Positions 51,022-60,281 of a stretch of DNA of 64,000 nucleotides are shown piece by piece. Source of the DNA: Henricia sp. BOLD:AAB3569 (taxonomy: Eukaryota; Echinodermata; Asteroidea; Spinulosida; Echinasteridae). Positions within the stretch are counted from its first letter, which is position 1; each line of letters starts with the position of its first letter. Location: positions 1,054,001 to 1,118,000 of the forward strand of contig JBBELK010000376.1 in assembly GCA_037783545.1 (NCBI GenBank), in the 5' to 3' direction. Made by a program: the position numbers and the translations under genes. Below the pieces are notes generated by a model. That model was not told where the DNA came from and searched no databases. It saw nothing but the letters and a program-made list of their open reading frames with translations.

Positions 51022-54000
51022 TCCACCCCTCCCACTGCCCTATACATGTACTATCAACCCACTCTTCCCTTTTGTTAACACACCAACTCCCCCTAAACCT
51101 GAAAGAAATTCCTATAAAATGTCTTGGATATTTGAGACACAATGGGGAACAATAGAATGAGGGGTACCCTTTGTCACATATTTAGCTGCATATGTAAATT
51201 TATGTCTTACAGGTGTGTGCATACACATTTTTTTTACAAAGGCCCCTCATGTAAACAAAACAAGCTTGTTCTGGCCTTGACGACACTGGCATTATGGCTT
51301 GCATACACGTATAGCCACAAAACCAGCCTAAATAGGACGGCAGCTTCTCACAATTTCTTGAAAGCACTGACACAGTTTTCATTGTTTTATTGGAATGTGG
51401 ATGAGTTAGTGACTTTTGGATACAGTGTTCATTTTTTATCATACACATTTTCAATCACGCAGGTAACACCATTTGTAACAGTTTTCCAATCATAAATGTA
51501 AGTGGTGTTTCCTTTCTTTTATTTTGCCAGGATCTACGCCCCAAAGTGTGCAGCCTGCAGTGAAGCCATTACTCCGGTAGAGGTATTTCTGTATTTTGCT
51601 GCTCCACTCTGCATCATGCCCATACATTCTGCAGAGTGGGAACGTGCACCCCCCTCCTCCCCCTTCCATCCATCCATCCATCTGTCTATCAACCCCTCCC
51701 CCACCCATCACATGTTCTTGCACCCTTTTCTAGATCTACATGTACTCTTGTCAACCCTATGTAATCAGGGATGCCAGTTGTTTTCTCCAAGAAGAAACAT
51801 GTACATTCTGGGGCTGTACAAGTGTAGTGCTGTTTCTCTGGTACATGTGTACTGTACAAAACATTTAAGGGCCCTCTACCGTTATAAAGAACGTACACTT
51901 GGGGGGGGGAGGGATTGTCCTGTGTTCGCCAATGTTACAGTAAATAGATGAAGTCACAAATTTCCCCCAAATTTTGCATACAGGAGGTAAGAGAGGTCTA
52001 AAAAGGTCGGCATTTTGTGTATACATACATGTACGTACATGTACTTCGTGGATGGCTACTTGCGATTTACACATTGCAATGCATATTGCATACACGTACA
52101 TACCACCACTGTATACACTGCTAGGCAAGTGCATGGATTTATGTGCATTCCTGGGAGTGTCACTCTGTATGCCGGTATAAACCCATGTACAATGTACGTT
52201 CCAAAATTTGCGGGTTAGGGGTGTAATTTTGCCTTCAAGACCCGCAAAAGATCAGAATGCACGTTCCTGCAATAGGCCCTTTCTTGTTTTCCTTTAACAA
52301 TGGACAATATCCTGTAAATATTGTGGCGAATGAGACTCTGGGCATCACTGAGGGAATCGAAAAAAGGGTGTGACGATACAATTTGATTAGTTACCACCCA
52401 CTGTTTTAGCAAGCAAGTTCAAATTTGGCAGGTTAGGGGGTGTACCGGTATTTTTGCCTTCAAAAGCGGGGACGCACACCTGCAATAGGGGGTGGGGATA
52501 TTTTATGGATGGCCGTAATAGGGGGCCTATTTTGAGTGAGAATGCACATGGGTTCATACCAGCATACATGTAGAATAACCCCCGGGGGTGCATTGGGGGG
52601 GGTGGGGGGGGGGGGGGGGGGGGGGGGGGGGAAACAATTGATAGGTGCATAAGGGTAAATACATGTAGTCACTTCACCAGCCTACTTGCTCAAAGCCGGG
52701 CATCCCTGGTTTCTGTGGCATGGATAAACTAGGAACATTGCTACATGTACAATATACTTCCCCTCTGGATGGGATTCCAATCCATCATACATGTAGGTTT
52801 GTACGTATGTATATGTACCCATTTATACACCTGGGTGGAGAGAGACAATGTGGAGTAAAGTCTTTTGTCTATTAATTAAGGACACAATATGGTGCAGTGA
52901 CCAGGCCTCGAACCATTGATCTCTCAGCCAAAGGCCCGATCGATGCGCTATCTAATAATTAACCACCACACCCTGCTGCAGATGTGCCAAGAGGAGTAAA
53001 TTTAAAGATGATTGGGATAAGAGATGTTTTCTTTTGTTTTTCTTGTGCATGATGGAGCAAACAAATGCTTGTACATAGGCCTACATGTGTATAGTGGCAG
53101 CGCCCGTGTTTTTTGTTTTTTGCCTTTTTTGCACTTCGGCCTTGAAGTGGAAATCTGCTGGCATCCCTGCCTTAATTAGCACTCACAACGTACATGTACA
53201 TGTACAGTCTTAACAATGGCCCTCCTTTCACACTCATTCTCTTTTGCACTCGCATATAATGGCAGTTTCATACTATTTGCCACAACTTTAAAGGCTTCTC
53301 GGGCAATTCTAATCCACAGTTCTACTGATGGCTTGAGTATACCGTAGAGCTGGTTAGCTCAGCTGGTAGATAGTGCTTGCACCCTTGGGCTCATTCCTTA
53401 AAGGCATGCTTGTCAAAAAATATGTGACCGGCTCCAGCAAAACCCAACACTTGTGATGAAAATTCAAAATTTAAGTTTTGGTATCAGCTTAGTGTGCATA
53501 CAAAAAGGTATCTTTTAAAACATGTTTAAGTAAATTCTGATAATTTTTTGCGAAGTTATGACCAATTAAAGTATGACAGATCAGAAAAAGTGAAATGGAG
53601 CTATATTGGTCTTTAAAGTTTGACAAACTAGTTGATTATTTAATTTTTTGTCAATAATATGAGGAATTTTGAAACAGTTCAAACAACAAAACAAATCTTG
53701 AATGTATTTCAAGTTGGTCCCAGAGGCCATTTTTTAAGGTTGTGGGCCCTTATCACGTAATGGGAAATGCAGAGAAGCGTCGGGTTTTGCCAGAGTCGGT
53801 CACATATATTTTCCAATTATTCAGTTTCTTCAAATTTTCAGTCTTGAATTTCTTTCGTGTTTTGTCCAGTAATTGATATAACACGTTCACCACCAGTTGA
53901 CTTCATAGCTCAGTTTGTAGGGCGCGTCTGCACATTACATTGTCCGGTGGAGCCAAGTTGTTTTTCACTGCATCCAGATTTTTCAAACTGATGGACATTG

Positions 54001-56314
54001 TCCCCATTTCTATCAAGTTTATCACTCATCAGATAGGACTATGCTTTATATCATTTACTGGAGAAAACGGGAAACAACGAACACAGTTCAAGGTTGAAAC
54101 AGTTTAGAAAGCAATCATGTCATGGCATTATACACCCAAAAACCTGCACCTGGCTTTATTGCTGTTTTACATTGAAACCCGCACATTTTTTTAATGTACT
54201 TAACTTTTTCACAGGGCACCATGGAAACAGTGCGAGTTGTCTCACTGGACAAGGATTTCCATGTGGAATGCTACCGTTGCTTGGTAAGGCAATAAAATGC
54301 TCTTGTCATTTGAAGATGTGACTTACTAAGCCTTGCCACTTTTACTTCATGACTTGTAGTTGGGGTAAAAACGTTTACATACACCTCGGCAAAAAATAAT
54401 GAACTGACATTTTCTATTGATAAGTCTGTGTAACCCATGTGACTGAACTTTTTGAAATGATCATTACCTCTGATCATGGAGCTCTATTACGTATAGACCA
54501 TATCGAATACTAGCTGTAATCTTGTAGGGCAGTTTCTTTGTTCCTTGAGGATATGCATAGTTGCACATTTTGTGCTTACGTGTACATTGTTGACCAATTT
54601 AAATTTCAAAGGGCATCAGTCTACATGTACTTTCAGCTGCTGTGTGTGCACCATGCCTTTAAGAACAAAGAAGTCTGTCGCTAGAGGGAAGGCAGTGTTG
54701 TAGTCGAGTCACCAATATCGAGTCCGAGTCTCGAGTCATTAGCCTCGAGTCCGAGTCACGAGTCACATGTTCGCCAAAATGAAACTGAATGTTCTATAGT
54801 TTCGCACACACATGTGAAATGATGTGCCCGTGCACTCCTTGCTGTTGAACTGTGTTTTTCACCCGTGAATGCTTCATTACGTGTAAATTGTGCAAGAATA
54901 TATATCTTCTTTCTTTTTAAAAAAATGTTACTCGTAAATCACGAGTCACCATGTTTGAGTCAGAGTCATCATGGTCGAGTCCGAGTTATTTTACAATGTG
55001 AGTCGAGTCCGAGTCACACAAATTGTGACTCGAGTCGGACTCGAGTCCTACAACACTGAAGGCAGGTATATGATGAAGCTGTATTTATACCAAAATGTGT
55101 GTGGGGGGTCAGTGGAAGTGGGATCGTAATAAGAATGCACTGTCAACCTATTACAAACGTCGGAACAACGCCTTTGACATATAATGAGCGTGGCAGCGCA
55201 GTGTGGACGTAGAATGAGTGGAAACAAGCCCATAAAGCATATAGCACATAGAAGCGCAATAAGGACGGGAGAGGCATGTGATGAGAGCCCAAAAAGTGTA
55301 CAGGGGACGCTTTCTGCGACCCCAAGTCCCTTCTACATGTATATGCGTTGTTGGTACGTCCATGATACGCTCATGTAGTTCGCTTTACGCTGCCATGACG
55401 ACTGTACTGCGTCATTACACCTCTCTCGGCAGAGTGCTGACCTGCTGCACAAAACAAGTGCAGAGGTTTGGCGCTCAAGGTAGCTCATGGTGACCCTCTC
55501 CCGTCCTTGACAGTTTCCACTGCATCACCAAATCGTTCTCAGAGACCTTACTGCGCTTTGCCTCACGCTTTCATACTTTTCAGGTCGCAGGTGAGTGTGA
55601 CGGGGGTATTAGTGTAAATATGCTACCCGAATACAGATTTGGGTATTTTTGAGGCGGTGCCCACCGTGTGGTAGATTTGATGAATCGAGCGCCAGTTGCT
55701 GTTTTGAGTGTAAACACGGCAAAAGTAATTTGTCTTTAATTTAATTTGTACAGGATTGTGATATGCAGTTATCTGATGAAGAAGGCAAGCGATGTTACCC
55801 CCTGCATGAGGACCTGCTGTGCTATACCTGTCACATCCAGAGGTTGTCTCCCGGGGCAGTGCCCCTCTCCCCAGCAGCCACCAGCCCCTCAGAGCAGTTC
55901 TCACCCGTCCTCTCACCAAGCAGCACAATTCTAACCTCGCGCACCCCACCGGATACCCCCACAGAGCCCAATCGCATGACGACGGCGAAGTTCAGTACAT
56001 CGTCTGGAGCAAACCGCAACAAGTCGTTCCAGGGAGCGAATTCAAACCTGCCACCTCACTATGCGCCCCACTACACTGGAGCGCATTTCGGTGCCACACC
56101 GGGGACGCCCCCACCCGACCCTCCGCCGTACTCGCCCCACGATCCCTTCGTCAATATGTACGCTTCCGGTTCAAAAAACGGCGGAGAGAGAGTGTTTCAG
56201 TACAGTGGGTCTAAACCAGATCAGCAGAGGGTACGATCACAAAATGGAGGGAATTCATCAAACAATGGTTCCAATAGGAACCAGTCATCCAACTATGCTG
56301 TAACTGATTTATGA
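32456..56314 (+). CDS. Ajuba/LIMD1/WTIP-family LIM protein (eight coding exons)
   Basis: Exons 32456-33533, 35346-35447, 43959-44026, 44816-44878, 45834-45964, 51531-51582, 54215-54283 and 55754-56314 splice in frame to 707 residues from the ATG at 32456. Residues 1-360 are a Ser/Gln/Asn-rich pre-LIM region ending in the family's [18 protein letters not shown] helix. Three LIM domains follow at about 361-416, 427-482 and 487-548, each with paired CxxC and HxxC zinc ligands (for example CVKC and [11 protein letters not shown]). The [15 protein letters not shown] and CGHLIMD blocks place it in the Ajuba subgroup rather than zyxin/LPP. The family scaffolds adherens junctions, restrains LATS/Warts in Hippo signalling, and joins Argonaute complexes. 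A 159-residue C-terminal tail carries PPPY (56120-56131) and ends VTDL. One ancestral copy would predate the vertebrate AJUBA, LIMD1 and WTIP split, so no single symbol is given. Confidence 0.93.
33848..34386. mobile_element. 539-bp foldback element
   Basis: The left arm has CCACTGGGCATTTTA and TAATAACAAAAGTTATTACT. The right arm has the complements AGTAATAACTTTTGTTATTA and AAAATGCCCAGTGG. Arms are about 70 bp; the interior holds CTAGACC repeats. First intron of the Ajuba-family gene. Confidence 0.8.
35346..35447 (+). CDS. Ajuba-family exon: first half of LIM1
   Basis: The acceptor TTGCAG precedes 35346 and the donor GTAAGT begins at 35448. Encodes [20 protein letters not shown] and [13 protein letters not shown], with six zinc ligands of LIM1. 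Confidence 0.97.
35534..35674. mobile_element. GCGCGC hairpin MITE, full copy
   Basis: Palindromic, with ends TTAAAGGCACAGGCTCGTCA and TGACGAGCCTGTGCCTTTTA, then GCGCGC and CGAAATACGCAGCTCC arms. It is inserted 86 bp downstream of an exon and so is close to a splice donor. Confidence 0.9.
35829..36699. mobile_element. 871-bp TIR element with perfect 9-bp target duplication
   Basis: Ends are TAGCCTTGTCCAAGGGCTAT and its complement, with arms of about 200 bp that stay complementary through TGCAGCGAAAGTGCGCCATC and ACCGAAATATCTTGGTCTGA. The flanks are CCTTCCTCC on both sides (35820-35828, 36700-36708). Long arms and a 9-bp duplication are the usual signature of Mutator-like elements. No transposase is inside, so it is non-autonomous. 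Confidence 0.93.
37016..37240 (+). repeat. Interspersed repeat, copy 1
   Basis: It matches 45308-45520 in the same orientation: GTCTGGTTG, CATTCTCTCCTAC, TCAAGTGG.TACTA, GTGTGCAT.CGTGTGAAAGG-type blocks. Both copies lie in introns of the Ajuba-family gene. Confidence 0.75.
38005..38690. mobile_element. TTCGG-rich foldback element
   Basis: The left end AATGCTGTAACGAAG and right end GTTCGGTTACAGCATT are complementary. TTCGGTTCGG motifs fill the left and right thirds. Length 686 bp, intronic. Confidence 0.7.
39649..39887. mobile_element. 239-bp MITE with TA flanks
   Basis: Ends GGGTGGATTCAT and ATGAATCCACC are inverted, with TA directly outside each, as expected for Tc1/mariner-related MITEs. 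A second inner inverted pair (GGTTTTCAACCA; ATCACGGAATCA-type blocks) folds the middle. Confidence 0.75.
40251..40402. mobile_element. 152-bp hairpin MITE
   Basis: The left CCTTTGGTCCATTTTT and right AAAACGGACCTAAGGAAAGG ends are complementary with a few mismatches. The middle CATTTGCG/CGCAAATG pairing extends the stem. Confidence 0.7.
40795..40870. repeat. TACATG microsatellite
   Basis: Repeated ACATGT units in which every period is self-complementary. Similar shorter tracts occur at 33770-33794, 37087-37105 and 41580-41612. Confidence 0.8.
41687..41815. repeat. Three copies of AATCGCGGACG
   Basis: The 11-mer occurs near 41695, 41780 and 41801 in direct orientation, the last two 20 bp apart. 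No known binding site was recognised. Confidence 0.5.
43026..43285. repeat. CCCAATCCCA degenerate tandem array
   Basis: Repeats of AATCCCAATCCCA with interspersed GGATATGACAACCCACC blocks, period uneven at 30-60 bp. The antisense ORFs over it are compositional. Confidence 0.65.
43578..43780. mobile_element. 203-bp MITE
   Basis: Ends AGACTTGCCCAAGTCTGACC and GGTCAGACCTGGGCAAGTCT are near-perfect inverted repeats. The interior has short complementary runs (TCTGTTTTCTTCTG; CAGAAGAAAAGAG). Intronic. Confidence 0.85.
43959..44026 (+). CDS. Ajuba-family exon: second half of LIM1
   Basis: The acceptor CTGTACACAG precedes 43959 and the donor GTAAAG begins at 44027. Encodes [20 protein letters not shown] and DYL with the last LIM1 zinc ligands. 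The donor lacks the usual G at +5's neighbour but keeps GTAA. Confidence 0.95.
44144..44610. mobile_element. Foldback element with 30-bp arms
   Basis: TATGGGTAATTCCCAAAATT (then AGGGGTCC) at 44144-44172 pairs exactly with GGACCCCTAATTTTGGGAATTACCCATA at 44583-44610 when inverted. It begins 118 bp after an exon. Confidence 0.8.
44816..44878 (+). CDS. Ajuba-family exon: start of LIM2
   Basis: The acceptor TATATAG precedes 44816 and the donor GTGAGT begins at 44879. Encodes [20 protein letters not shown] then Thr, all 21 codons in phase. Confidence 0.97.
45308..45520 (+). repeat. Interspersed repeat, copy 2
   Basis: A second copy of the repeat at 37016-37240, diverged, in the same orientation. 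Confidence 0.75.
45834..45964 (+). CDS. Ajuba-family exon: most of LIM2
   Basis: The acceptor CTGTACAG precedes 45834 and the donor GTATGT begins at 45965. Encodes [20 protein letters not shown] then [20 protein letters not shown] and DYH. The most conserved block of the protein. Confidence 0.98.
46064..46865. mobile_element. 802-bp CCCGGG-rich MITE with TTA duplication
   Basis: Ends AGCCCTTTTCACACT and AGTGTGAAAGGGGCT are inverted, with TTA on both sides (46061-46063, 46866-46868). A 3-bp TTA target is typical of PIF/Harbinger-like elements. The interior has many CCCCGGG motifs that fold on each other. Confidence 0.85.
47511..47675 (+). repeat. Interspersed repeat, copy 2
   Basis: Matches 17758-17990; see that entry for the shared blocks. 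Confidence 0.6.
48049..48928. mobile_element. 880-bp TIR element hosting a nested MITE
   Basis: The outer ends GCCTCGATCCCACTTA (48051) and TAAGTGGGATCGGGGC (ends 48926) are inverted. A second complete element (48311-48582) lies in the middle, so this one is the older insertion. Confidence 0.75.
48311..48582. mobile_element. 272-bp MITE with about 47-bp near-perfect arms
   Basis: The left arm AAGGGTCTTAAGTCGTGCTG continuing through GGCTAGTATTCTTTTTGCGA pairs with the right arm ending GCACGACTTAAGACCCTT without visible mismatch. The middle repeats GCCTGGAATGTC/CGCCTGGAAT. High arm identity suggests a recent insertion. Confidence 0.9.
49206..49378. mobile_element. Terminal fragment of the GCGCGC hairpin MITE
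   Basis: Only the last bases GCATTGCTGACGAGCCTGTG then CCTTTA (49351-49375) match the family end. The remaining stretch is unassigned intron. Confidence 0.45.
50975..51018. repeat. Poly-C tract of about 40 bp
   Basis: One continuous C run flanked by CT-rich sequence; the long Gly/Pro-encoding ORFs over it are artefacts. Intron between LIM2 and LIM3 exons. Confidence 0.9.
51531..51582 (+). CDS. Ajuba-family exon: start of LIM3
   Basis: The acceptor ATTTTGCCAG precedes 51531 and the donor GTATTT begins at 51583. Encodes [18 protein letters not shown] with the first Lys split across the intron. Confidence 0.95.
52593..52632. repeat. Poly-G tract of about 35 bp
   Basis: A G run broken by one T near its start. 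It lies 1.6 kb from the poly-C tract at 50975 and is its complement. Confidence 0.9.
52855..52985 (-). repeat. tRNA-derived SINE-like fragment
   Basis: The reverse complement shows GGTTCGAGGCC in box-B position downstream of a tRNA-like region with TGGTTAATTATTAGATAGCG. The ends are not defined and no functional tRNA folds. Confidence 0.4.
53416..53812. mobile_element. 397-bp MITE with imperfect 33-bp ends
   Basis: TATGTGACCGGCTCCAGCAA at the left pairs with TTGCCAGAGTCGGTCACATA at the right with two mismatches. The interior is AT-rich. Confidence 0.75.
54215..54283 (+). CDS. Ajuba-family exon: middle of LIM3
   Basis: The acceptor TTTTTCACAG precedes 54215 and the donor GTAAGG begins at 54284. 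Encodes [20 protein letters not shown] then RCL, in phase. Confidence 0.96.
54490..54610. mobile_element. Diverged left half of the GGCGGCTATTCGATA MITE
   Basis: ATAGACCATATCGAATA, then GGCAGTTTCTTTGTTCCTTG and ATGCATAGTTGCACA, match the left part of 60140-60281. The right inverted end is missing. Confidence 0.6.
54693..55058. mobile_element. 366-bp GAGTCCGAGTC-rich MITE, hAT-like ends
   Basis: Ends CAGTGTTGTAG and CTACAACACTG are exact inverted repeats. The arms are filled with GAGTCCGAGTC motifs. The flanking octamers AGGGAAGG and AAGGCAGG match at six of eight positions, compatible with a decayed 8-bp hAT duplication. Confidence 0.8.
55754..56314 (+). CDS. Ajuba-family last exon: end of LIM3 and C-terminal tail
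   Basis: The acceptor TTTGTACAG precedes 55754. Encodes [20 protein letters not shown] then [12 protein letters not shown] (end of LIM3), then 155 residues rich in Pro, Ser and Asn and ending NYAVTDL before TGA at 56312. PPPY sits at 56120-56131. Vertebrate AJUBA and LIMD1 end soon after LIM3, so this tail is an extension. Confidence 0.95.
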   Translation, partial: DCDMQLSDEEGKRCYPLHEDLLCYTCHIQRLSPGAVPLSPAATSPSEQFSPVLSPSSTILTSRTPPDTPTEPNRMTTAKFSTSSGANRNKSFQGANSNLPPHYAPHYTGAHFGATPGTPPPDPPPYSPHDPFVNMYASGSKNGGERVFQYSGSKPDQQRVRSQNGGNSSNNGSNRNQSSNYAVTDL

Positions 56315-57160
56315 GGATTTTTCTTTGTACATGTATTCACAGACTTGTGATCAGAAATTGTGATTAGAATGTTAGGTTTTGGGGACAAATTTTTGCAGCT
56401 ACATGTATACTATAGACCAATCCGCTAACTAGGATCTCTTTACCTATACATCTGCCATAGTGATGGGGCTTCCAGTGCATGAACATTGTGTGTTGTCATC
56501 ACACATTCTGCTAAAATGTCATTACACATTTATTACGTCCCCTTTGCGTGCGCAATCTTAAGCTGAATGCACGCTGACCTGTTTTTTGTGGAGGGAATTT
56601 TGTAAGAATTTAGGCACTGAAAATTATAATTTATAATGTATGTAGTGGTATTATACGGTAGTTGACAAAGAAATTGTGCCTTCAATATGCTTTGAAGTTT
56701 GAAGGCAATATCTTGATGTATTGGTTTCTCTTATTCTGAAATTTGTGTACTTTCTGAAAATCCCATTCCAGTTTTACAAGTATCTACAACTTTAACCACC
56801 TCATTTTTTCACTAATTTCATTCTGCTAGCTTTTTACGAGAACCTTTCTCGATATATACATGTATGTAGGCCCATTCTTTGCTCGAAAGGGGCTAATGAT
56901 GTGGCGTGGAATTTGTTTGTGTGTATTCAGTTAATATATCTTGCGTACTAGTAGCTATTGGGTATTTTATTTGTGAGTAGCAGAAGTATACAATATATTT
57001 GTATATGAGGTTTTGTATAGGCTGCAAGTTAGATTGCCACAGCATTTTTATTGTACATGGTGTATGTTATCTTCTGGCTAGTTTGTTTTTCCTGAAAGCA
57101 AAATACTGTTACCACTGGGCAAGTACCTACATGTAGCTGAAGCTAAAGTGAGTTAGTAAA
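56315..57160. other. Probable 3' UTR and downstream region
   Basis: AT-rich, no coding features. No canonical AATAAA was found in the first several hundred bases after the stop. The polyadenylation site cannot be placed by eye. Confidence 0.4.
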
Positions 57161-57164
57161 AAAT

Positions 57165-57798
57165 GCCCTCCCGTTCATACGGTGCTGATAACTCCGGAGC
57201 TACAGTTTCAGAGGCAGAGTCGTTCAGACGAGGGGCTAGCTCCGGAGCTAGCTACATGTAGCTCCCAAACTCCCGTCGTTAGAACGCAATTAGCTCCACG
57301 TACCTCAGCAGGGTTTCTTTTATGATTTATAAATTAGCTCCACCGTTATTTACTGACTGAACGCAACTGACCTCGCTCTGTGGCATCTGGCCAGTGTTAA
57401 TATGCTATCAAATTTGACCACATTTTAGCTCCTCTGAAACTGTAGCTCCGGAGTTATCATCACCGCGTGACGTGAACGGGAGGGCGAACCTCCACTGAGT
57501 ATGTTAATTCAAATTGGATTGGGGCTAAACAAAAGTAGCCCTCGGTCTAAACTGTGGTCAAATTTGATAGCATATTAACATTGGCCACATGCTACAGATG
57601 TCAGTTGCATTCAGTTGTTAATTGATCCCATTCCTGTAATTGGTGGTCCTTCTGCTGTTGGATGTGGTGAATAAATAAATAACGGTGGAGCTAAGTCGTA
57701 AAAGAAACCCCGCTGTGTTGAAAGTGGAGCTAGCCCCACACATTTTTGGGCCTAAATTTGGGGAGGGCTAGCCCCGGAGTAGCCCCTCGTCTGAACGA
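57165..57798. mobile_element. Overlapping foldbacks with AGCTCCGGAG motifs
   Basis: One inverted pair joins GCCCTCCCGTTCATACGG at 57165 with GTGACGTGAACGGGAGGGC ending 57485. A second joins CGTTCAGACGAGGGGCTAGC at 57221 with CCCCTCGTCTGAACGACC ending 57799. The pairs overlap, so one element probably inserted into, or recombined with, a relative. Confidence 0.75.
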
Positions 57799-57807
57799 CC
57801 TACATAA

Positions 57808-58145
57808 TAATAATAATAATAATAATGATGATTAGATTTGTATAGCGCACATATCCACCATGCAGGGTGCTCAAGGCGCTGTTACCATTATTACCGCTGC
57901 CATCAGGGAATCACCAGAACCATTTCGCTTCAACTAGGTGGCTGCTGGTCAGGCGCACAACCCTATCAGCAGTTAGATTGTGGCATTCCCCTTAACAGCT
58001 TCCCATATATCGCTTGGGTTGACGAGGCAACTGGGATTAAGTGCCTTGCCCAAGGACACAGACACGTTGGTCGAAGTGGGGCTCGAACCCCCAACCTCTG
58101 ATTGGGAGTCCCGCTTCATACCCACTAGACCACACGCGCTGGGTC
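57808..58145 (-). mobile_element. tRNA-derived SINE
   Basis: Read on the minus strand: a tRNA-like head with box A TGGTCTAGTGGGTA and box B GGTTCGAGCCCC, a body with CTTGGGCAAGGCACTTAATC and AGCGCCTTGAGCACCC, then a (TTA)n-type tail (reading ATAATAATAATAATAA on the plus strand). Order and tail match a SINE. It depends on a LINE partner for copying. Confidence 0.8.
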
Positions 58146-58490
58146 TAAACGATCATGTAAAAACATGCATTTGGTCATGTCATTGTTTTGAGTGTAAAAG
58201 CATCAGCTCTTACCCCCAAACCATGTAGTTCTAAAAATGACAAAAGAAGCGTACTTTATATTATTTCCTCCATAAAATGTACAGCATTGGGCAATTTTAG
58301 CATTATGAAAGGTCCTGATGAGTACAGTACCTGTTTCAGTTTCTAAAAATGGTGCTTAAACTTATCAAACAGGGAGTAATTTTAGTTGGTCACCTGTACA
58401 AAAATGTACAAATTTGATGTCGTTGTAATGTATTTTGCACTTTGTCTATACATGTATAGGTGTACAAAATAGTAAATCAGGCATGTGAGT

Positions 58491-58950
58491 CTTAAGCCTA
58501 GCGTACAACGACCTTGCAACTGGAAGCAACCAGTTTCCAGCAACTGGGAGCAACTGATTAGCTGCTCAAAAAGGTCGATGTACTGTACGCGCACTTGCAA
58601 CTACCGGCAACTGAAAAAATCCCAGTTGCCGCGAGTTGCTCATGTTCTACTTTTTGGCAACTATAGTTGTACCCAGTTGCGGTCAGTTGCGTCGATGTAC
58701 GCGTACTTGCAACTAGTTGCTGCCAGTTGCTCGCATATCGACAGCAACTGCAAGCACAGTTGCAAGGGCAATGCACTCTGCGCTTTACCAAGTTGCTGTG
58801 TCGATGTGCGCGCTCTGGAAATGTAGATATAGCTGGATGCTCCCAGTTGCGGAACTAATCAGTTTCTGTCGATGTGCGCGCTACGCACACATCGACAGCA
58901 ACTGATCAGTTGGGTTGCTTCCAGTTGCAATGTCGATGTACGCTAGGCTT
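58491..58950. mobile_element. GCAACT-rich foldback, tandem copy 1 of 3
   Basis: Ends AAGCCTAGCGTACAACGACC and TGTCGATGTACGCTAGGCTT are inverted. The interior has about 20 GCAACT/AGTTGC motifs in both orientations. Confidence 0.85.
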
Positions 58951-59372
58951 TAAGCCTTTAAGCGTACATCGACCTTGCAACTGGAAGCAACGAGTGGCAA
59001 CTGGTGTTTCCGGCAACTTGGAGCAACTGATCAGTTGCTCAAAAAGGTCGATGTACGCGCACTTGCAACTACCGGCAACTGAAAAAATCCTAGGTGCCGC
59101 GAGTTGCTCATGTTCTACTTTCTGGCAACTAGTTGTACCCAGTTGCGGTCAGTTGCGTCGATGTACGCCTACTTGCAACTGGTTGGTGCCAGTTGCTCGC
59201 GTGAATCTGATCTCGTGCGCGCACATCGACAGCAACTGAAAGCAACAGTTGCGAGGTCAATGTACGCGCTCTGGAAATGTGCACTGACTAGTTGCTGCTA
59301 ATGTGCGCGCACATCGACAGCAACTGATCAGTTGAGTTGCTTCCATTTGCAATGTCGATGTATGCTAGGCTT
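58951..59372. mobile_element. GCAACT-rich foldback, tandem copy 2 of 3
   Basis: Directly abuts copy 1 with only a few bases between. Ends AAGCGTACATCGACCTTGCA and ATGTCGATGTATGCTAGGCT. Confidence 0.85.
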
Positions 59373-59698
59373 AAAGCCTAGCGTACATCGACATTGCAAC
59401 TGGAAGCAACTGATCAAAAAGGTCGATGTGCGCGTACTTGCAACTACTGGCGACTGGAAAAATCCGAGTTATACTTTCTGGCAACTAGTTGTAACTATCG
59501 GTTGCACATACGTGCGCGCACATTGACAGCAACTGAAAGCAACAGTTGCTCCGAGTTGCAGTGTCGATGTGCGTGCTCTGAAAACTGGACGATCTCATCA
59601 GTTGCCGCTAGTTGCGCAACTGATCAATTGCTGTCGACTAGCGCGCTATGCACACATCGACAGCAACTGATCAGTTGAGTTGCTTCCAGTTGCAATGT
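59373..59698. mobile_element. GCAACT-rich foldback, tandem copy 3 of 3
   Basis: Abuts copy 2. It begins AAAGCCTAGCGTACATCGAC and its right end stops at TTGCAATGTAGAC, so the terminal motif is truncated. Confidence 0.8.
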
Positions 59699-60139
59699 AG
59701 ACAAACAAACACTTTAAAAAGCTAACTAGAAATAAATGGTGCTTGAGCTTTCGTAGCAACAACTACGTACTTCGTCGGATTTAAATGCTACCGTATCACA
59801 AGTTTATAGGTGTTTATGGGTGTTATTGTTCATGTTGTTAGACACTTAATAGTCTGACAGTTACTTCATCATTTGGTTTCTTCTATAGAAAGAATGCATT
59901 GTGGTGTCTTCACTTTTGAGGAATTGTCTTTTTATATGTAGAGTGTATATTTTCTAAAATTAAGAACGTCCTCGGAAAGCAAATGCTCGAAGCAGAGGGT
60001 CTCTTAAAGGCGTGCTTTGTGAAGTCGGATATTGAAATATCCAGTATATATATTTTGTGTAAAAGATAAATCTCTGATAAAATGACCAATATAAATACAA
60101 AAATAATAATTTAAAAAAATGCTGGGCAAGGCTGACATC

Positions 60140-60281
60140 AGACCGTATAGAATAGCCGCCATTTCGTGGGGCAGTTTCTTGAGGACATGCATGGTTGGTT
60201 GCACATATTGTGCTTCCGTTGTTGAACGGTTTTAAGTAACAAAATGTGCCCCATGAAATGGCGGCTATTCGATACGGTCTA
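60140..60281. mobile_element. 142-bp MITE, full copy
   Basis: Ends AGACCGTATAGAATAGCCGC and GCGGCTATTCGATACGGTCT pair closely; arms extend through CATTTCGTGGGGC. Truncated relatives lie at 25733-25852 and 54490-54610. Confidence 0.85.

Noticed and set aside
50841..51155. Gly-rich and Pro-rich ORFs
   Set aside because: They are homopolymer G/C tracts read in frame, within an intron.
52387..52672. Pro-rich antisense ORFs
   Set aside because: They depend entirely on the poly-G tract at 52593.
53345..53400. Possible tRNA (GGTTAGCTCAGCTGGTAGA)
   Set aside because: There is a box-A-like run but no box B, anticodon stem or acceptor pairing.
53899..53965. Second tRNA-like start (CATAGCTCAGTTTGTAGGGC)
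   Set aside because: No box B GGTTCGA and no closing stem; at best a decayed SINE head.
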